A program made the translations under genes and the position numbers. Under the pieces are notes generated by a model. That model made no database searches, was not told the origin of the DNA, and saw nothing but the letters and a program-made list of their open reading frames with translations. This document shows, one piece after another, positions 26,268 to 35,566 of a DNA stretch of 64,000 bases. Location: contig NCAT01000003.1 of the NCBI GenBank assembly GCA_002255575.1, positions 62,001 through 126,000 on the forward strand. The letters are read 5' to 3'. How positions within the stretch are numbered: position 1 is the first letter of the stretch; the number at the start of each line of letters is the position of its first letter. The stretch comes from Acidocella sp. 20-57-95. Its GTDB lineage: Bacteria > Pseudomonadota > Alphaproteobacteria > Acetobacterales > Acetobacteraceae.

Positions 26268-26300
26268 TGTAACCGGCTGATGCCGGTCACGTAACGTTCA

Positions 26301-26915
26301 TTAACGTGAGTAGAATTCCACCACCAAGTTTGGGTCCATCTGTACCGGGTACGGCACATCAGCGAGCTTCGGCGCGCGCAGGAACTTGCCCTTCATGGCG
26401 CGGTGATCAACTTCCACATATTCCGGCAAATCGCGCTCGGTGCTCTGGGCAGCGTCCAGAACGGCGGCAATCTGCTTGGATTTTTCACGAACTTCGATGA
26501 CATCATTATCCTTCACCATGAAGGAGGGGATATTCACCTTCTGGCCATTGACCATCACATGGCCATGGCTGACGAACTGACGCGCAGCGAATGGGGTGAC
26601 CGCAAACTTCATGCGATAAATCACGGCATCCAGGCGGCGTTCCAAAATCTCGATGAGGTTTTCCGACGTGTCACCCTTCCGGCGCACAGCTTCTTCATAG
26701 TATTTATAGAAGGATTTTTCGGAAATATTGCCGTAATAGCCCTTCAGCTTCTGCTTCGCCATAAGCTGCACGCCGTAGTCAGACGGCTTCTTGCGGCGTT
26801 GGCCATGCTGGCCGGGGCCATATTCGCGCTTATTGACCGGCGACTTGGCGCGGCCCCACAGGTTGACGCCCAACCGGCGGTTGATTTTATACTTACTCTC
26901 AGTGCGCTTGGTCAT
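26301..26915 (-). CDS. rpsD: 30S ribosomal protein S4
   Basis: 204 residues, full length. The N-terminus [20 protein letters not shown] and the [16 protein letters not shown] segment are typical, as is the S4 RNA-binding domain with [28 protein letters not shown] near 92-119. It is a primary assembly protein of the small subunit. It stands as a single gene here rather than in the alpha operon, as in other alphaproteobacteria. Confidence 0.97.
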   Translation of the reverse strand: MTKRTESKYKINRRLGVNLWGRAKSPVNKREYGPGQHGQRRKKPSDYGVQLMAKQKLKGYYGNISEKSFYKYYEEAVRRKGDTSENLIEILERRLDAVIYRMKFAVTPFAARQFVSHGHVMVNGQKVNIPSFMVKDNDVIEVREKSKQIAAVLDAAQSTERDLPEYVEVDHRAMKGKFLRAPKLADVPYPVQMDPNLVVEFYSR

Positions 26916-27057
26916 GGCGCATACCCTTTCTTGTTAAAATTCCGCCAGTAGTCCCTCCCTGTTTTCAGAAAAAACAAAAAGAGCGGGCGCAGGCGACCAC
27001 CGCCTGTCCACGTTCCCGGCAACGAGACTGGGTGATTATGAGGCTGGGGGCGCCAAG

Positions 27058-30000
27058 TCAATGGGTTGGGCGCGGGCTGGGCGGGACCCAGGATTGAATA
27101 ATCGCGGCAATTGCCAGGGTTAGTGTTCTGGGTGGGGTGACGCCCAAATGCAACGCCCCTGCCCCGCCCATCCAGATACCTGCATCGCCCGCCGCGCGCG
27201 GGTACCAGCCAAGACCCAACTTTGCCCCATCCGGCAGGCCGGCGAGGCAGATGCCCAATTGGCGGCGATCTTCGGAATCGGGGTCGGTATCGGCTGGCGT
27301 GGCGGCACGGGCGGCAAGTCCTAAATGCTCAAAAGTGCCGGGAAGTTTGAAGGTCACGCGCCGTTGGCCGCGCTGGCTATGGCGCGGCATAACGGAATTT
27401 GGTCCCCAAACCCCGCGTAACCCGCTTTCATAAGTAAGTGTATAACCCGCTTGCAACGCACGTTGGTGCAGCTTGCGGCGAATGCGGGCCAGTACCGGAC
27501 CGGAGGTGACCAACGCAGCACAGGGCGTGCGGGCGGTGCCGCGCTTACCAACCTCATGATATAGCTGCCCACGATTACCGGTATCAAGGTAGCTCTCAGC
27601 GGCCATACCTTCGGCCAGCAAAATATCGTGGCGGTCGAGTTCGAGGTGGTAATAGGTCACGGCGGCAGTTTTTTGCACGGTGATGGTGGCGCCATTTACC
27701 AGATGGCAGGCGGGCACCAATACGCCCTCCAGGAACACCGCATGCAAGGGCGAGAGGATAACAGGGCGCGCCGGAATACCAGGGGCGATGGACCCGGCGG
27801 CAAATTGTACCGGCAAAGCATGTTGGTGACTGCTCAGGTCGAGCGTGCGCCGGCCAATCCAGCGCACCGGGCGCTTGGCGCCTTCCAGCGTAATAATGGG
27901 ATCGCGCGGTGAGAAAGCTTCGACCGGCTTGTAGCCGTTTGGCGTGAGCAGCCTGGTGCCACGGGCAAAGCACGGCATATCGCCACCCAGGGTAATGAGC
28001 GTGCCACCATGGCCGTCAGAGATAAGTTGAACGGCAGGCTGTGCCGCCGCCACGCTGAGGGCGAAACTGCCAAGCGTACCCGCTATTATGGTACCGCCCG
28101 CATAGCTGACCAAAGACGGTGCCACGCCGATCAGGTCGATCGCGTCATGGTCCAGCATGTTAGTAATGGGTGTTTGGAAATAGGCGACATCATTAATGGT
28201 AAGTTCGGCACTGCCACCGGTAAAAGCGATGCTGCCGCCAGAGACAGCATGCGCAAGGTCAAGTGCCGCGGACGTGCCAATGAGAATCCCGGCATTGTTG
28301 GAAAGGCTGATATCGGCATCGAGCGCGAGCACGCCGCTGGCGAGAATTTCACCGCCGCTGACAGTGATGCTGCCAAGTGTACCGGCACCACCAACAAGGC
28401 CTGCACCCGTTAACAGCGCCGCGGATGTTAGCGTTAGGGAGGGCGTGATTAGCGTTCCACCGGCAAGATCAAGCGTATTGCTCGCCAGCAACGATGCCGT
28501 AACCATCAGTGTTCCGGCGAGTGATAGCGCGCCCGATGTTTGGCTAAAGGCCGCAGCGTTGAGCTGGGCATCGGGTCCGATGATAACCGCACCGGCTTCA
28601 ATCATTGTTCCGGTCACGTTCAGATCCGCCGTGCCGCCGATTGCCACTGTACCACCATCGAGGAGGCTCACCACGGTCGCCGTTGCGGTGTCGAACATAT
28701 TGAATATGCCGGTATTGTTCAGGCTACCCAGCGAAGCCTGCGCAGTTTTTTCCAGGACCATGATACCAGCACTGCTGATGCGTACGGCGCTGGCCGTCAG
28801 GCTGCCCATGATGGCCGCGTTGGCACTGCCCAACTGCACGCTGCCAGTCGTGGTAATCGCCCCGAGATCATTTAAACTGCCGTTCGTGATGTTCAAATCG
28901 CCCGACATTGAAAATTGCGGGCTCAGCATATCCAGCGTCCCGCTGCTGCCGCTGTTACCGATGATCGCGCTTGCACCCAAAGCGACATTGGCGCCGTGAT
29001 CGAATATGGCGGTCCCGCCGCCATTCACCAGCAAGGCGGTGCCAGACAGGCCGTTAACGATCAGGGCATCATTAAATGTCTGGCTGCCGGTCACGATGAT
29101 TTCGCCTGGAGCCGCCTGACCTTGTAGCGGGTTCAACTGATTGCCGGTGAAAACCGATGCCTGCCCGGCATCGCCAAAATTATTCGCTAACGTACCCGCG
29201 ACATTGCTCAATGTAATTGGCACGTTTTGGCTCGCACCACTCAACAACGCACTATTGCTGCTGATGCTCAGCGCATCGAAGCTGGCCATAGTGCTGGCGG
29301 TGTAGAGCAAACTGGCGAGGTCGGTATTGAGTACGGTCGGGCTGGCGGCATTAATCGTGAGTGAGGCTGCTTGCGGGCCGCCTGGTAAACTGAGCTGCCC
29401 ATGCGCCACGCTTAAGGTAAGGCTGAGCGTCTGGCCGGTCCAACTGCGCAGCAACACATCTAGCCCCTGCACCGGCTGGGCGATGCCTGGCATGGCGGTT
29501 ATGCCGGCGAGCGCCGCGGTGCTGCCGCCGAGGAAAATATCGGCGGTGACGTCCCGTAAACTAACCTCACCATTGCCAGCTGCGTCACTGCTCACAAACA
29601 GCGACATGCCTGAGGGAATGGCAGCAGCGATGGTGTAGTATTGCGTCACGCCGCCGCTATCCGTGCCCGCGACTTCAAAATGATTAGCAGTGATATTGAG
29701 CAATGTGAGACCAGAAAGGCCAGGAAAGACCAGCCGGTCACCGGGGGCAAAATTGGCGATGCTGCCCGCAAAGTCTTGTGGACTGTTCAATACGATCACA
29801 CCACCGGACTGGTTCAGCGTATCGGCAAATTGCCCATTGATGGGGGTCGCACCGCTATCCGCACCAAAACTGATGGTGACGTTGCTGGCCACGCTCAACG
29901 CCGTGGCATTGAAGAGGCCGTAAAGCGGGTCGAGGGGGCCGAGTTCCAACACCCCACCCGCTGCAACTTGTAAGCTGCTGCCCACCACCGCGCCCGCCGC

Positions 30001-31248
30001 GATGACCAGCGTATCGCCAGTGCCCGCGAGAATGGTGCCGGGACCGTTGATAAGACCAGAATAGCTGAAATTACCCGCGACGAGTTCGCCGCTGTCGGTT
30101 ATCATTGCGCCAGATGCCAGCGACAGCACGGGGACCAGATCGCTGGTGATCCCTCCCCCCGCGATAAAGCTGCCATCGACATTCAGCAGCGCATTTGCCG
30201 CCAAAGCGACCGCACCAGAGATCAGCGCCTGACCGGCGATCATTAAATTTCCGGCTTCGGTAAGCCCGCCCGCTGCCAGCGTCCCAAAATCATAGCTGGT
30301 GCCGCCAAGTGAGAGTTGGTTGTAGGGCACTTGCAAGGCGGCATCTGGCTGGATGATGACCGCACCGGTACCGCCAATACCACCGACATCGCTGGTGATC
30401 TGACTGACTAAGAGTGTGCTGCCCGCGCTAAGGCTGCTGACCCCCAGAATGGCGGTATCCGCACCCGATGTGACCGTCGCTGTTGGGCCTTGGGTGCCCA
30501 AAATATCAAGCGTGATATTACCCGACGTGATGGTGGCACCGAGGGGGCCGGCAACATCCCGCGCCGCGTAAGCGAGGCCCGATATAGCTGCCGGACCCGC
30601 CCATTCGAGCCCCGCCAGCAGCGTGTTTACAGCCCCGAGTTGATCCGCCGTGAAGGTGAGGAGAACTGAATTGCTGCCAACACCCGTGGCCGCAATTCCG
30701 CTGAGCGGCGTTAAGCCCGGTAGCAACAAGATACCGGAGGCAGCACTGAGCGAGACTTGCATGGTCTCGCTGGTGCCGCACCCCGCTGTGGCCAATGCCG
30801 CGGCCGCCGGATCAGCGAGCACAAGCCCCGCTAATAATGTTGGCTGATAGGACGAAATTGTCAGGCGCGCCGGTGGTGCGACAAAGGCCGGACCCGCGGT
30901 TGAGATAACATTGACGGCAATATTGGTGGCGGCTGTTAAACCGGCTTGGTCGGCCACCGAAATGGCCAGTGTGTCTGGCCCGGTATCTGTCAGCATCAGG
31001 CTGGAAAGCGCAGCATTCACCTGCGCAAGATTGCCCGTGATGCTCAACTGCCCGGCTGAACTGCTGATGGTGGCGCCGGCGGCCGAACTGGCAGACAGCA
31101 GCGCCGCCTTATTCCCAGCAAACAGGGTTACAGTAATAATCCCGCCGCTTTGATCCGACAGGCTGAACGGCGCGGAATCCACGGCATTAGCCAGACTCCC
31201 TAACAGCGTGATGGTCGCGGGCGCGAGGATGTCGATACGGGTTGTCAC
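27058..31248 (-). CDS. Large repeat protein with C-terminal Hint domain
   Basis: About 1396 residues from the GTG at 31248 (an upstream TTG at 31284 falls on the predicted transcription start and was not used). The first about 1080 residues are low-complexity beta-solenoid-like repeats rich in Gly, Ala, Ser, Thr and Leu, like autotransporter passengers (SLAGTLMV, GAGLVGGAGTLGSITVSGGEIL). A Hint domain starts near residue 1090 with the nucleophile in PCFARGTRLLT, then GYKPVEAF, SPLHAVFLEG and HLELDRHDILLAEGMAAESY. Such Hint_2 proteins can self-cleave. There is no Sec signal peptide, RTX repeat or barrel. Probably a surface or secreted protein; substrate and export route unknown. Confidence 0.8.
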   Translation of the reverse strand: MTTRIDILAPATITLLGSLANAVDSAPFSLSDQSGGIITVTLFAGNKAALLSASSAAGATISSSAGQLSITGNLAQVNAALSSLMLTDTGPDTLAISVADQAGLTAATNIAVNVISTAGPAFVAPPARLTISSYQPTLLAGLVLADPAAAALATAGCGTSETMQVSLSAASGILLLPGLTPLSGIAATGVGSNSVLLTFTADQLGAVNTLLAGLEWAGPAAISGLAYAARDVAGPLGATITSGNITLDILGTQGPTATVTSGADTAILGVSSLSAGSTLLVSQITSDVGGIGGTGAVIIQPDAALQVPYNQLSLGGTSYDFGTLAAGGLTEAGNLMIAGQALISGAVALAANALLNVDGSFIAGGGITSDLVPVLSLASGAMITDSGELVAGNFSYSGLINGPGTILAGTGDTLVIAAGAVVGSSLQVAAGGVLELGPLDPLYGLFNATALSVASNVTISFGADSGATPINGQFADTLNQSGGVIVLNSPQDFAGSIANFAPGDRLVFPGLSGLTLLNITANHFEVAGTDSGGVTQYYTIAAAIPSGMSLFVSSDAAGNGEVSLRDVTADIFLGGSTAALAGITAMPGIAQPVQGLDVLLRSWTGQTLSLTLSVAHGQLSLPGGPQAASLTINAASPTVLNTDLASLLYTASTMASFDALSISSNSALLSGASQNVPITLSNVAGTLANNFGDAGQASVFTGNQLNPLQGQAAPGEIIVTGSQTFNDALIVNGLSGTALLVNGGGTAIFDHGANVALGASAIIGNSGSSGTLDMLSPQFSMSGDLNITNGSLNDLGAITTTGSVQLGSANAAIMGSLTASAVRISSAGIMVLEKTAQASLGSLNNTGIFNMFDTATATVVSLLDGGTVAIGGTADLNVTGTMIEAGAVIIGPDAQLNAAAFSQTSGALSLAGTLMVTASLLASNTLDLAGGTLITPSLTLTSAALLTGAGLVGGAGTLGSITVSGGEILASGVLALDADISLSNNAGILIGTSAALDLAHAVSGGSIAFTGGSAELTINDVAYFQTPITNMLDHDAIDLIGVAPSLVSYAGGTIIAGTLGSFALSVAAAQPAVQLISDGHGGTLITLGGDMPCFARGTRLLTPNGYKPVEAFSPRDPIITLEGAKRPVRWIGRRTLDLSSHQHALPVQFAAGSIAPGIPARPVILSPLHAVFLEGVLVPACHLVNGATITVQKTAAVTYYHLELDRHDILLAEGMAAESYLDTGNRGQLYHEVGKRGTARTPCAALVTSGPVLARIRRKLHQRALQAGYTLTYESGLRGVWGPNSVMPRHSQRGQRRVTFKLPGTFEHLGLAARAATPADTDPDSEDRRQLGICLAGLPDGAKLGLGWYPRAAGDAGIWMGGAGALHLGVTPPRTLTLAIAAIIQSWVPPSPRPTH

Positions 31249-31287
31249 ACTCGAAACTTTGTACAACCAATAGGAATTGGTCAACTA

Positions 31288-31293
31288 AGTATA
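31288..31293 (-). promoter_or_regulatory. Candidate -10 box of the Hint-protein gene
   Basis: TATACT on the minus strand, about 40 bases before the GTG start. No convincing -35 box is seen. The leader would hold a small CCAAT / ATTGG hairpin. This site is the reason the upstream TTG was not taken as the start. Confidence 0.35.
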
Positions 31294-31412
31294 CCACTTT
31301 AAGTTACTACCCCTCTTGCGTCCCGGCGTATTGGGGGGAAATCGGCGTCAGTCTATGATCGCGTAAATTTGAGCCATAGCGCCGCGGGGCAAGCTGTGCT
31401 CTTGAGGGAGTC

Positions 31413-32108
31413 ATGACTGCTGCACCACTGCATTTCCGCAATGAACGTTTAATGCTTGACCCCGCTGGCGCTGCCTTCTGGCCGGCCCGGCGGATATTGA
31501 TTGTGGCCGACCTGCATTTGGAAAAATCCAGTGCGGCGGCCCTGCGCGGCCATTTGGTGCCGCCGTTTGACACGCGCGCCACCCTGGAGAAGCTAAACCG
31601 CTTGATCCGCCGCTACCGGCCGGCAAAGGTGATTGCGCTGGGAGATAGCTTCCACGATCGTGACGGCGCGGCGCGGTTAAGCGAAGCTGACCAAGTGAAA
31701 CTGGCTGCCATGACGCGGGAGGCGCATTTTATCTGGATTACCGGTAATCATGACCCGGTGCCGAGCGGGCTAACCGGCGAGACCGCGGCGGAATATCGCG
31801 AGGGGCCGTTCATTTTCAGGCATCAGGCGCAAGACCGGCTGGGGCCACGCGACATTGAAATTTCCGGGCATTTTCACCCCAAGGCGAGCATCGAAACCAA
31901 AGCCAAGCGGGTCAGCCGGGCTTGTTTTGTAGCGGATGCAGCCCGGCTCATTCTGCCTGCTTTTGGCAGTTTTACCGGCGGGCTGGATGTGCGGGATCCG
32001 GCGATTGCCAAATTATTCCCGCGTGGCCTGCGGGTGTTTCTGTTGGGCCAGGACCAGTTGTTCAGCTTTGCCCTTGGGCAGTTGGGCCGTATGGCAGAGG
32101 TTGCATGA
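31413..32108 (+). CDS. pdeM: PdeM-like metallophosphoesterase (ligase-associated DNA repair)
   Basis: 231 residues with a calcineurin-like metallophosphoesterase core: VADLHLEKS near 30, ALGDSFHD near 72, WITGNHD near 108 and ISGHFHPK near 149. The N-terminal LHFRNERLMLDPAGAAFWP and a C-terminal PAFGSFTGG are typical of PdeM, a nuclease usually encoded with a Lhr-type helicase, exonuclease and ATP-dependent ligase. Those partners are absent here; instead it overlaps phrB by 4 bp, which suggests a shared DNA-repair transcript. Confidence 0.87.
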   Translation: MTAAPLHFRNERLMLDPAGAAFWPARRILIVADLHLEKSSAAALRGHLVPPFDTRATLEKLNRLIRRYRPAKVIALGDSFHDRDGAARLSEADQVKLAAMTREAHFIWITGNHDPVPSGLTGETAAEYREGPFIFRHQAQDRLGPRDIEISGHFHPKASIETKAKRVSRACFVADAARLILPAFGSFTGGLDVRDPAIAKLFPRGLRVFLLGQDQLFSFALGQLGRMAEVA

Positions 32109-33547
32109 CAACCGCATTACTTTGGTTTCGCAACGACCTGAGGCTGAAAGATAACCCGCCGCTGCATGCAGCTTTGGCGACGGCGGATAAAATACTGCCG
32201 GTTTATGTTTTGGATGATGAAGCGGCTGGTGCGGCCAAAATGGGTGGTGCCAGCCGCTGGTGGCTGCATCATTCGCTCGCCTCGCTTGGCAAGGACCTAG
32301 CCCAATTAGGCGCGCCTTTGGTGCTGCGCAAAGGCGATGCGCGCGCGATCATCCCTGCTCTGGCCCGCCAAATCGGTGCCGATTTTGTGCATGTGGCCCG
32401 CGCCTATGAACCGCATATGCGGGCGATGGACAAGGATATTGCTGCGGCGCTGACGGCGGCTGGGATTGAGTATAAGCGGCATCTCTCGACCACGTTGTTT
32501 GCGCCCGAGCGGATTAAAAACAAAACCGGCGGCGTTTACGGGGTTTACACGCCGTTCTCGCGCGCCTGCTTTGAGGCGGGGGTTGCCGAACATATTTTGC
32601 CGGTGCCCCGCATGATTGCAGGTGTTGCTGGGATTGCCGGTGATGCGCTTGCAGCTTGGAAATTGCTGCCCACCAAGCCTAATTGGGCGGGCGGGTTGGA
32701 CGCTGCATGGCAGCCGGGCGAAGCCGGTGCGGCAGCGCTGCTGGCGAGGTTTCTGCAAAATGCGGTGCATGGATATGACGACGAGCGGAACGTGCCTGCT
32801 AAACCCGGTACCTCGCGTCTCTCGCCGCATCTGCATTTCGGTGAAATTTCACCGCGTGACGTATGGCTGCAAGCGGCAAAGTTTGAGGGCAAAGGCTCTG
32901 AGCATTATTTAAAGGAACTTCTCTGGCGGGAATTCTCAATCTATCTGCTGTGGCATCACCCGGATTTACCCAGCCAGCCCATCCGCCCGGAATTCACGCG
33001 TTTCCCCTGGGCCGATAATCAGGCGGCTCTGGCGGCTTGGCAGCGTGGTCAGACCGGTGTGCCGATTGTGGATGCCGGTATGCGCGAATTATGGCAGACC
33101 GGCTGGATGCATAATCGCGTCCGCATGATCACCGCATCGTTTCTGGTCAAGCACCTGCTAATCCCCTGGCAAGCCGGCGAGGCTTGGTTCTGGGATACGC
33201 TGGTGGATGCCGACCTCGCCGCCAATGCAGCCTCGTGGCAATGGGTAGCCGGTTGTGGTGCCGACGCCGCGCCGTATTTCCGGATTTTCAATCCGGTGCT
33301 GCAAGGGCTGAAATTTGATGCCGACGGTGCTTACGTGCGCCGATATGTGCCCGAAATAGCCAATTTGCCTGCGAAATATATTCATGCCCCGTGGGACGCA
33401 CCGGAAAGTGAGCTCACAAAGGCGCGCATCGCCCTGGGCAAGACCTATCCCCGGCCAATAATTGCGTTAAGCGAAGGTCGAGAACGGGCCCTCGCGGCTT
33501 ACAAGCAGATTTCTGGATCAAATAAGAATGTCACAGACGAAGCCTAA
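32105..33547 (+). CDS. phrB: Deoxyribodipyrimidine photolyase
   Basis: 480 residues from the ATG at 32105, which overlaps the pdeM stop. The N-terminal antenna domain begins LLWFRNDLRLKDNPPLHAAL. The FAD domain has TSRLSPHLHFGEISPRD near 237, LLWREFSIYLLWHHP near 276, GMRELWQTGWMHNRVRMITASFLVKHLL near 335 and LVDADLAANAASWQW near 367. It repairs UV-induced cyclobutane pyrimidine dimers with light. A longer frame upstream lies within pdeM and was rejected. It overlaps the next gene by 20 bp. Confidence 0.95.
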   Translation: MTTALLWFRNDLRLKDNPPLHAALATADKILPVYVLDDEAAGAAKMGGASRWWLHHSLASLGKDLAQLGAPLVLRKGDARAIIPALARQIGADFVHVARAYEPHMRAMDKDIAAALTAAGIEYKRHLSTTLFAPERIKNKTGGVYGVYTPFSRACFEAGVAEHILPVPRMIAGVAGIAGDALAAWKLLPTKPNWAGGLDAAWQPGEAGAAALLARFLQNAVHGYDDERNVPAKPGTSRLSPHLHFGEISPRDVWLQAAKFEGKGSEHYLKELLWREFSIYLLWHHPDLPSQPIRPEFTRFPWADNQAALAAWQRGQTGVPIVDAGMRELWQTGWMHNRVRMITASFLVKHLLIPWQAGEAWFWDTLVDADLAANAASWQWVAGCGADAAPYFRIFNPVLQGLKFDADGAYVRRYVPEIANLPAKYIHAPWDAPESELTKARIALGKTYPRPIIALSEGRERALAAYKQISGSNKNVTDEA

Positions 33548-34799
33548 ACTTGCCGTTATTGGCGCCGGCATTTCCGGCCTATCTGCCGCTTGGTTGTTGC
33601 GGCAAAAATTCGATGTGACGTTGTATGAGGCTGAGCCGCGTGCCGGTGGCCACGCCGATACGCAGTTGGTGACATTGGATGGCACTGCGGTGCCGGTGGA
33701 TACCGGTTTCATCGTGTTCAACAACATCAATTATCCAAACCTGGTGGGCTTCTTCAAAGAACTGGGAATTGCTGCGCATGACAGCAACATGTCCTTCGGT
33801 GTTTCCAAACATAACGCGACGTTTGAATATGCCGGGGGTGAGCTTAAGCAATTATTCGCGCAGCCGAGCAATGTGTTAAAACCACGTTTCTGGCGGCTGG
33901 TTCTGGATATTCTCCGTTTTAATCGCCAAGCCCCGGAACTATTAAAAACAGAGTCAACCCAAAGCCTGGGTGATTATCTGATCGCAAACAAATATAGTGA
34001 TGCCTTTACTGAGGATTACGTGCTGCCGATGGGGGCTGCTATTTGGTCTTCATCCGTTGAAGGCATGAAGGCATTTCCGGCGCGCAGCTTTATTCGGTTT
34101 TTTGTCAATCATGGGCTACTCAAAATTAACGACCGGCCGCAATGGCGGACCGTGACGGGTGGCTCGAAAGTTTATGTGAAGCGCGTTTTGCAGGATTTGC
34201 AGAATGTAAAATTGGGGGATGCTGTTAAGAAAGTCAGCCGATCCACCGATGGTGTGGTGGTCATCAGCGCAACCGAGAGTCGCGTTTTTGACCAAGTGGT
34301 GTTCGCCAGCCACGCTGATGCCACGCTGGCGATGATTGATCAGCCGACCGCACGTGAATTTGAGGTTCTGGATGCGGTGAAATTTCAGCCTAACGAGGCG
34401 GTTTTGCACCAGGATACCAGCCTGATGCCGCGCCGAAAGCTCGCCTGGTCATCGTGGAATTACATCAGCCAGGGGCGTGCCGACCAGACCCAGGCGGTGT
34501 GCCTGACCTATTGGATGAACCTGCTGCAAGGGATGCAAACCCGCCTGCCCTTGCTGGTGAGTTTAAACCCGGTGATCCCGATTGATCCGGCCAAAGTGCT
34601 GATGCGCAAAACCTACCGGCACCCGCAATTCAACGCCGCCGCCATGCAGGCGCAGGAGGATTTGCACGAAATCCAGGGCCGCGACCGGCTCTGGTTCGCC
34701 GGCGCCTGGACGTGCTGGGGTTTTCATGAGGATGGTATCGCCTCGGCGGTGCGGATTGCCAACGCGCTGGGGGTGCAGGCACCTTGGCAGACATCCTGA
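33528..34799 (+). CDS. FAD-dependent amine-oxidase-like oxidoreductase (COG2907 type)
   Basis: 423 residues. The FAD/NAD-binding motif VIGAGISGLSAAWLL is at 10-24, then YEAEPRAGGHADT, DTGFIVFNNINYPNL near 59 and a C-terminal FAD contact GAWTCWGFHEDGIASAVRIAN near 391. This family is almost always next to DUF1365 and a CFA-type methyltransferase, as here. One characterised relative group (UfaD type) desaturates a methylated fatty acid on the way to furan fatty acids. That role is inferred from context only. Confidence 0.88.
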   Translation: MSQTKPKLAVIGAGISGLSAAWLLRQKFDVTLYEAEPRAGGHADTQLVTLDGTAVPVDTGFIVFNNINYPNLVGFFKELGIAAHDSNMSFGVSKHNATFEYAGGELKQLFAQPSNVLKPRFWRLVLDILRFNRQAPELLKTESTQSLGDYLIANKYSDAFTEDYVLPMGAAIWSSSVEGMKAFPARSFIRFFVNHGLLKINDRPQWRTVTGGSKVYVKRVLQDLQNVKLGDAVKKVSRSTDGVVVISATESRVFDQVVFASHADATLAMIDQPTAREFEVLDAVKFQPNEAVLHQDTSLMPRRKLAWSSWNYISQGRADQTQAVCLTYWMNLLQGMQTRLPLLVSLNPVIPIDPAKVLMRKTYRHPQFNAAAMQAQEDLHEIQGRDRLWFAGAWTCWGFHEDGIASAVRIANALGVQAPWQTS

Positions 34800-35566
34800 C
34801 CGGCCCCGCAACCTTGTACGCTGGACGGGTCGGGCATATTCGCCACACACCGTTCCGCCATAAGTTTGACTACCGGATATGGATGTTGGCCGTTGATCTC
34901 GACCGCATTGATGAGGTGGCGCGCAACTCACGGCTATTTGCCCATAACAAAGCCGGGTTGATTGCGATTCATGATAAAGATCACGGGTTTCGTGATGGCC
35001 GGTCGCTGCGCGCCTTCGCTGAAGATGCGCTGGCGCAGCAAGGCTTTCGCGAATTTGGCGCCCGCATAGTGTTTGTAACCATGCCCCGCCTGCTTGGTTA
35101 CGCCTTCAACCCGATAAGTTTTTACTATTGCTATAATGCCCAAGGCCAACTGGGGGCGGTGCTGCATCAGGTTAAAAATACGTTTGGGGGGCAGATTGGT
35201 TATCTGTTGCCCGTGCATGGTGACGGGCTGATCCGCCAAAGTGCACCGAAGTTAATGTATGTATCACCTTTTTTTGACATGCAGGGCGGCTACCGATTCG
35301 CGTTGACACCGCCGGGCGAAAAGCTCGCAGTATCGATTCAGTACGGCACCGCTGAGGCAAAACGGATGACCGCCACCATGGTTTTAAAGCCGCGTCCGTT
35401 CACAGATGCGTCAATCCTGCGTTTAGCCGCCGAAATGCCGCTTGCGCCAATGAAAGTGATGTTTGCAATTCATTGGCAAGCGCTAAAGATTTTTCTGCGC
35501 GGTGCGAAATTTCACAGCGTACCACTAATAAATCACGAAACTGTTATCGCCGGAGAGCGGGAATGA
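34784..35566 (+). CDS. DUF1365 family protein
   Basis: 260 residues. It begins with ATLYAGRVGHIRHTPFRHKFDYRIWML near 9-35 and has LLGYAFNPISFYYCYNAQGQLGAVLHQVKNTFGG near 101-134, both diagnostic for DUF1365. No catalytic function is known. It is always encoded between the COG2907 oxidoreductase and the CFA-type methyltransferase, and it overlaps both here (16 bp and 4 bp), so a shared lipid-modifying pathway is likely. Confidence 0.9.
   Translation: MADILTGPATLYAGRVGHIRHTPFRHKFDYRIWMLAVDLDRIDEVARNSRLFAHNKAGLIAIHDKDHGFRDGRSLRAFAEDALAQQGFREFGARIVFVTMPRLLGYAFNPISFYYCYNAQGQLGAVLHQVKNTFGGQIGYLLPVHGDGLIRQSAPKLMYVSPFFDMQGGYRFALTPPGEKLAVSIQYGTAEAKRMTATMVLKPRPFTDASILRLAAEMPLAPMKVMFAIHWQALKIFLRGAKFHSVPLINHETVIAGERE

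Noticed and set aside
28196-28999. 267-residue plus-strand open frame opposite the Hint protein
   Set aside because: Arises from the repetitive Gly/Ala/Thr codons of the solenoid region; no start signals.
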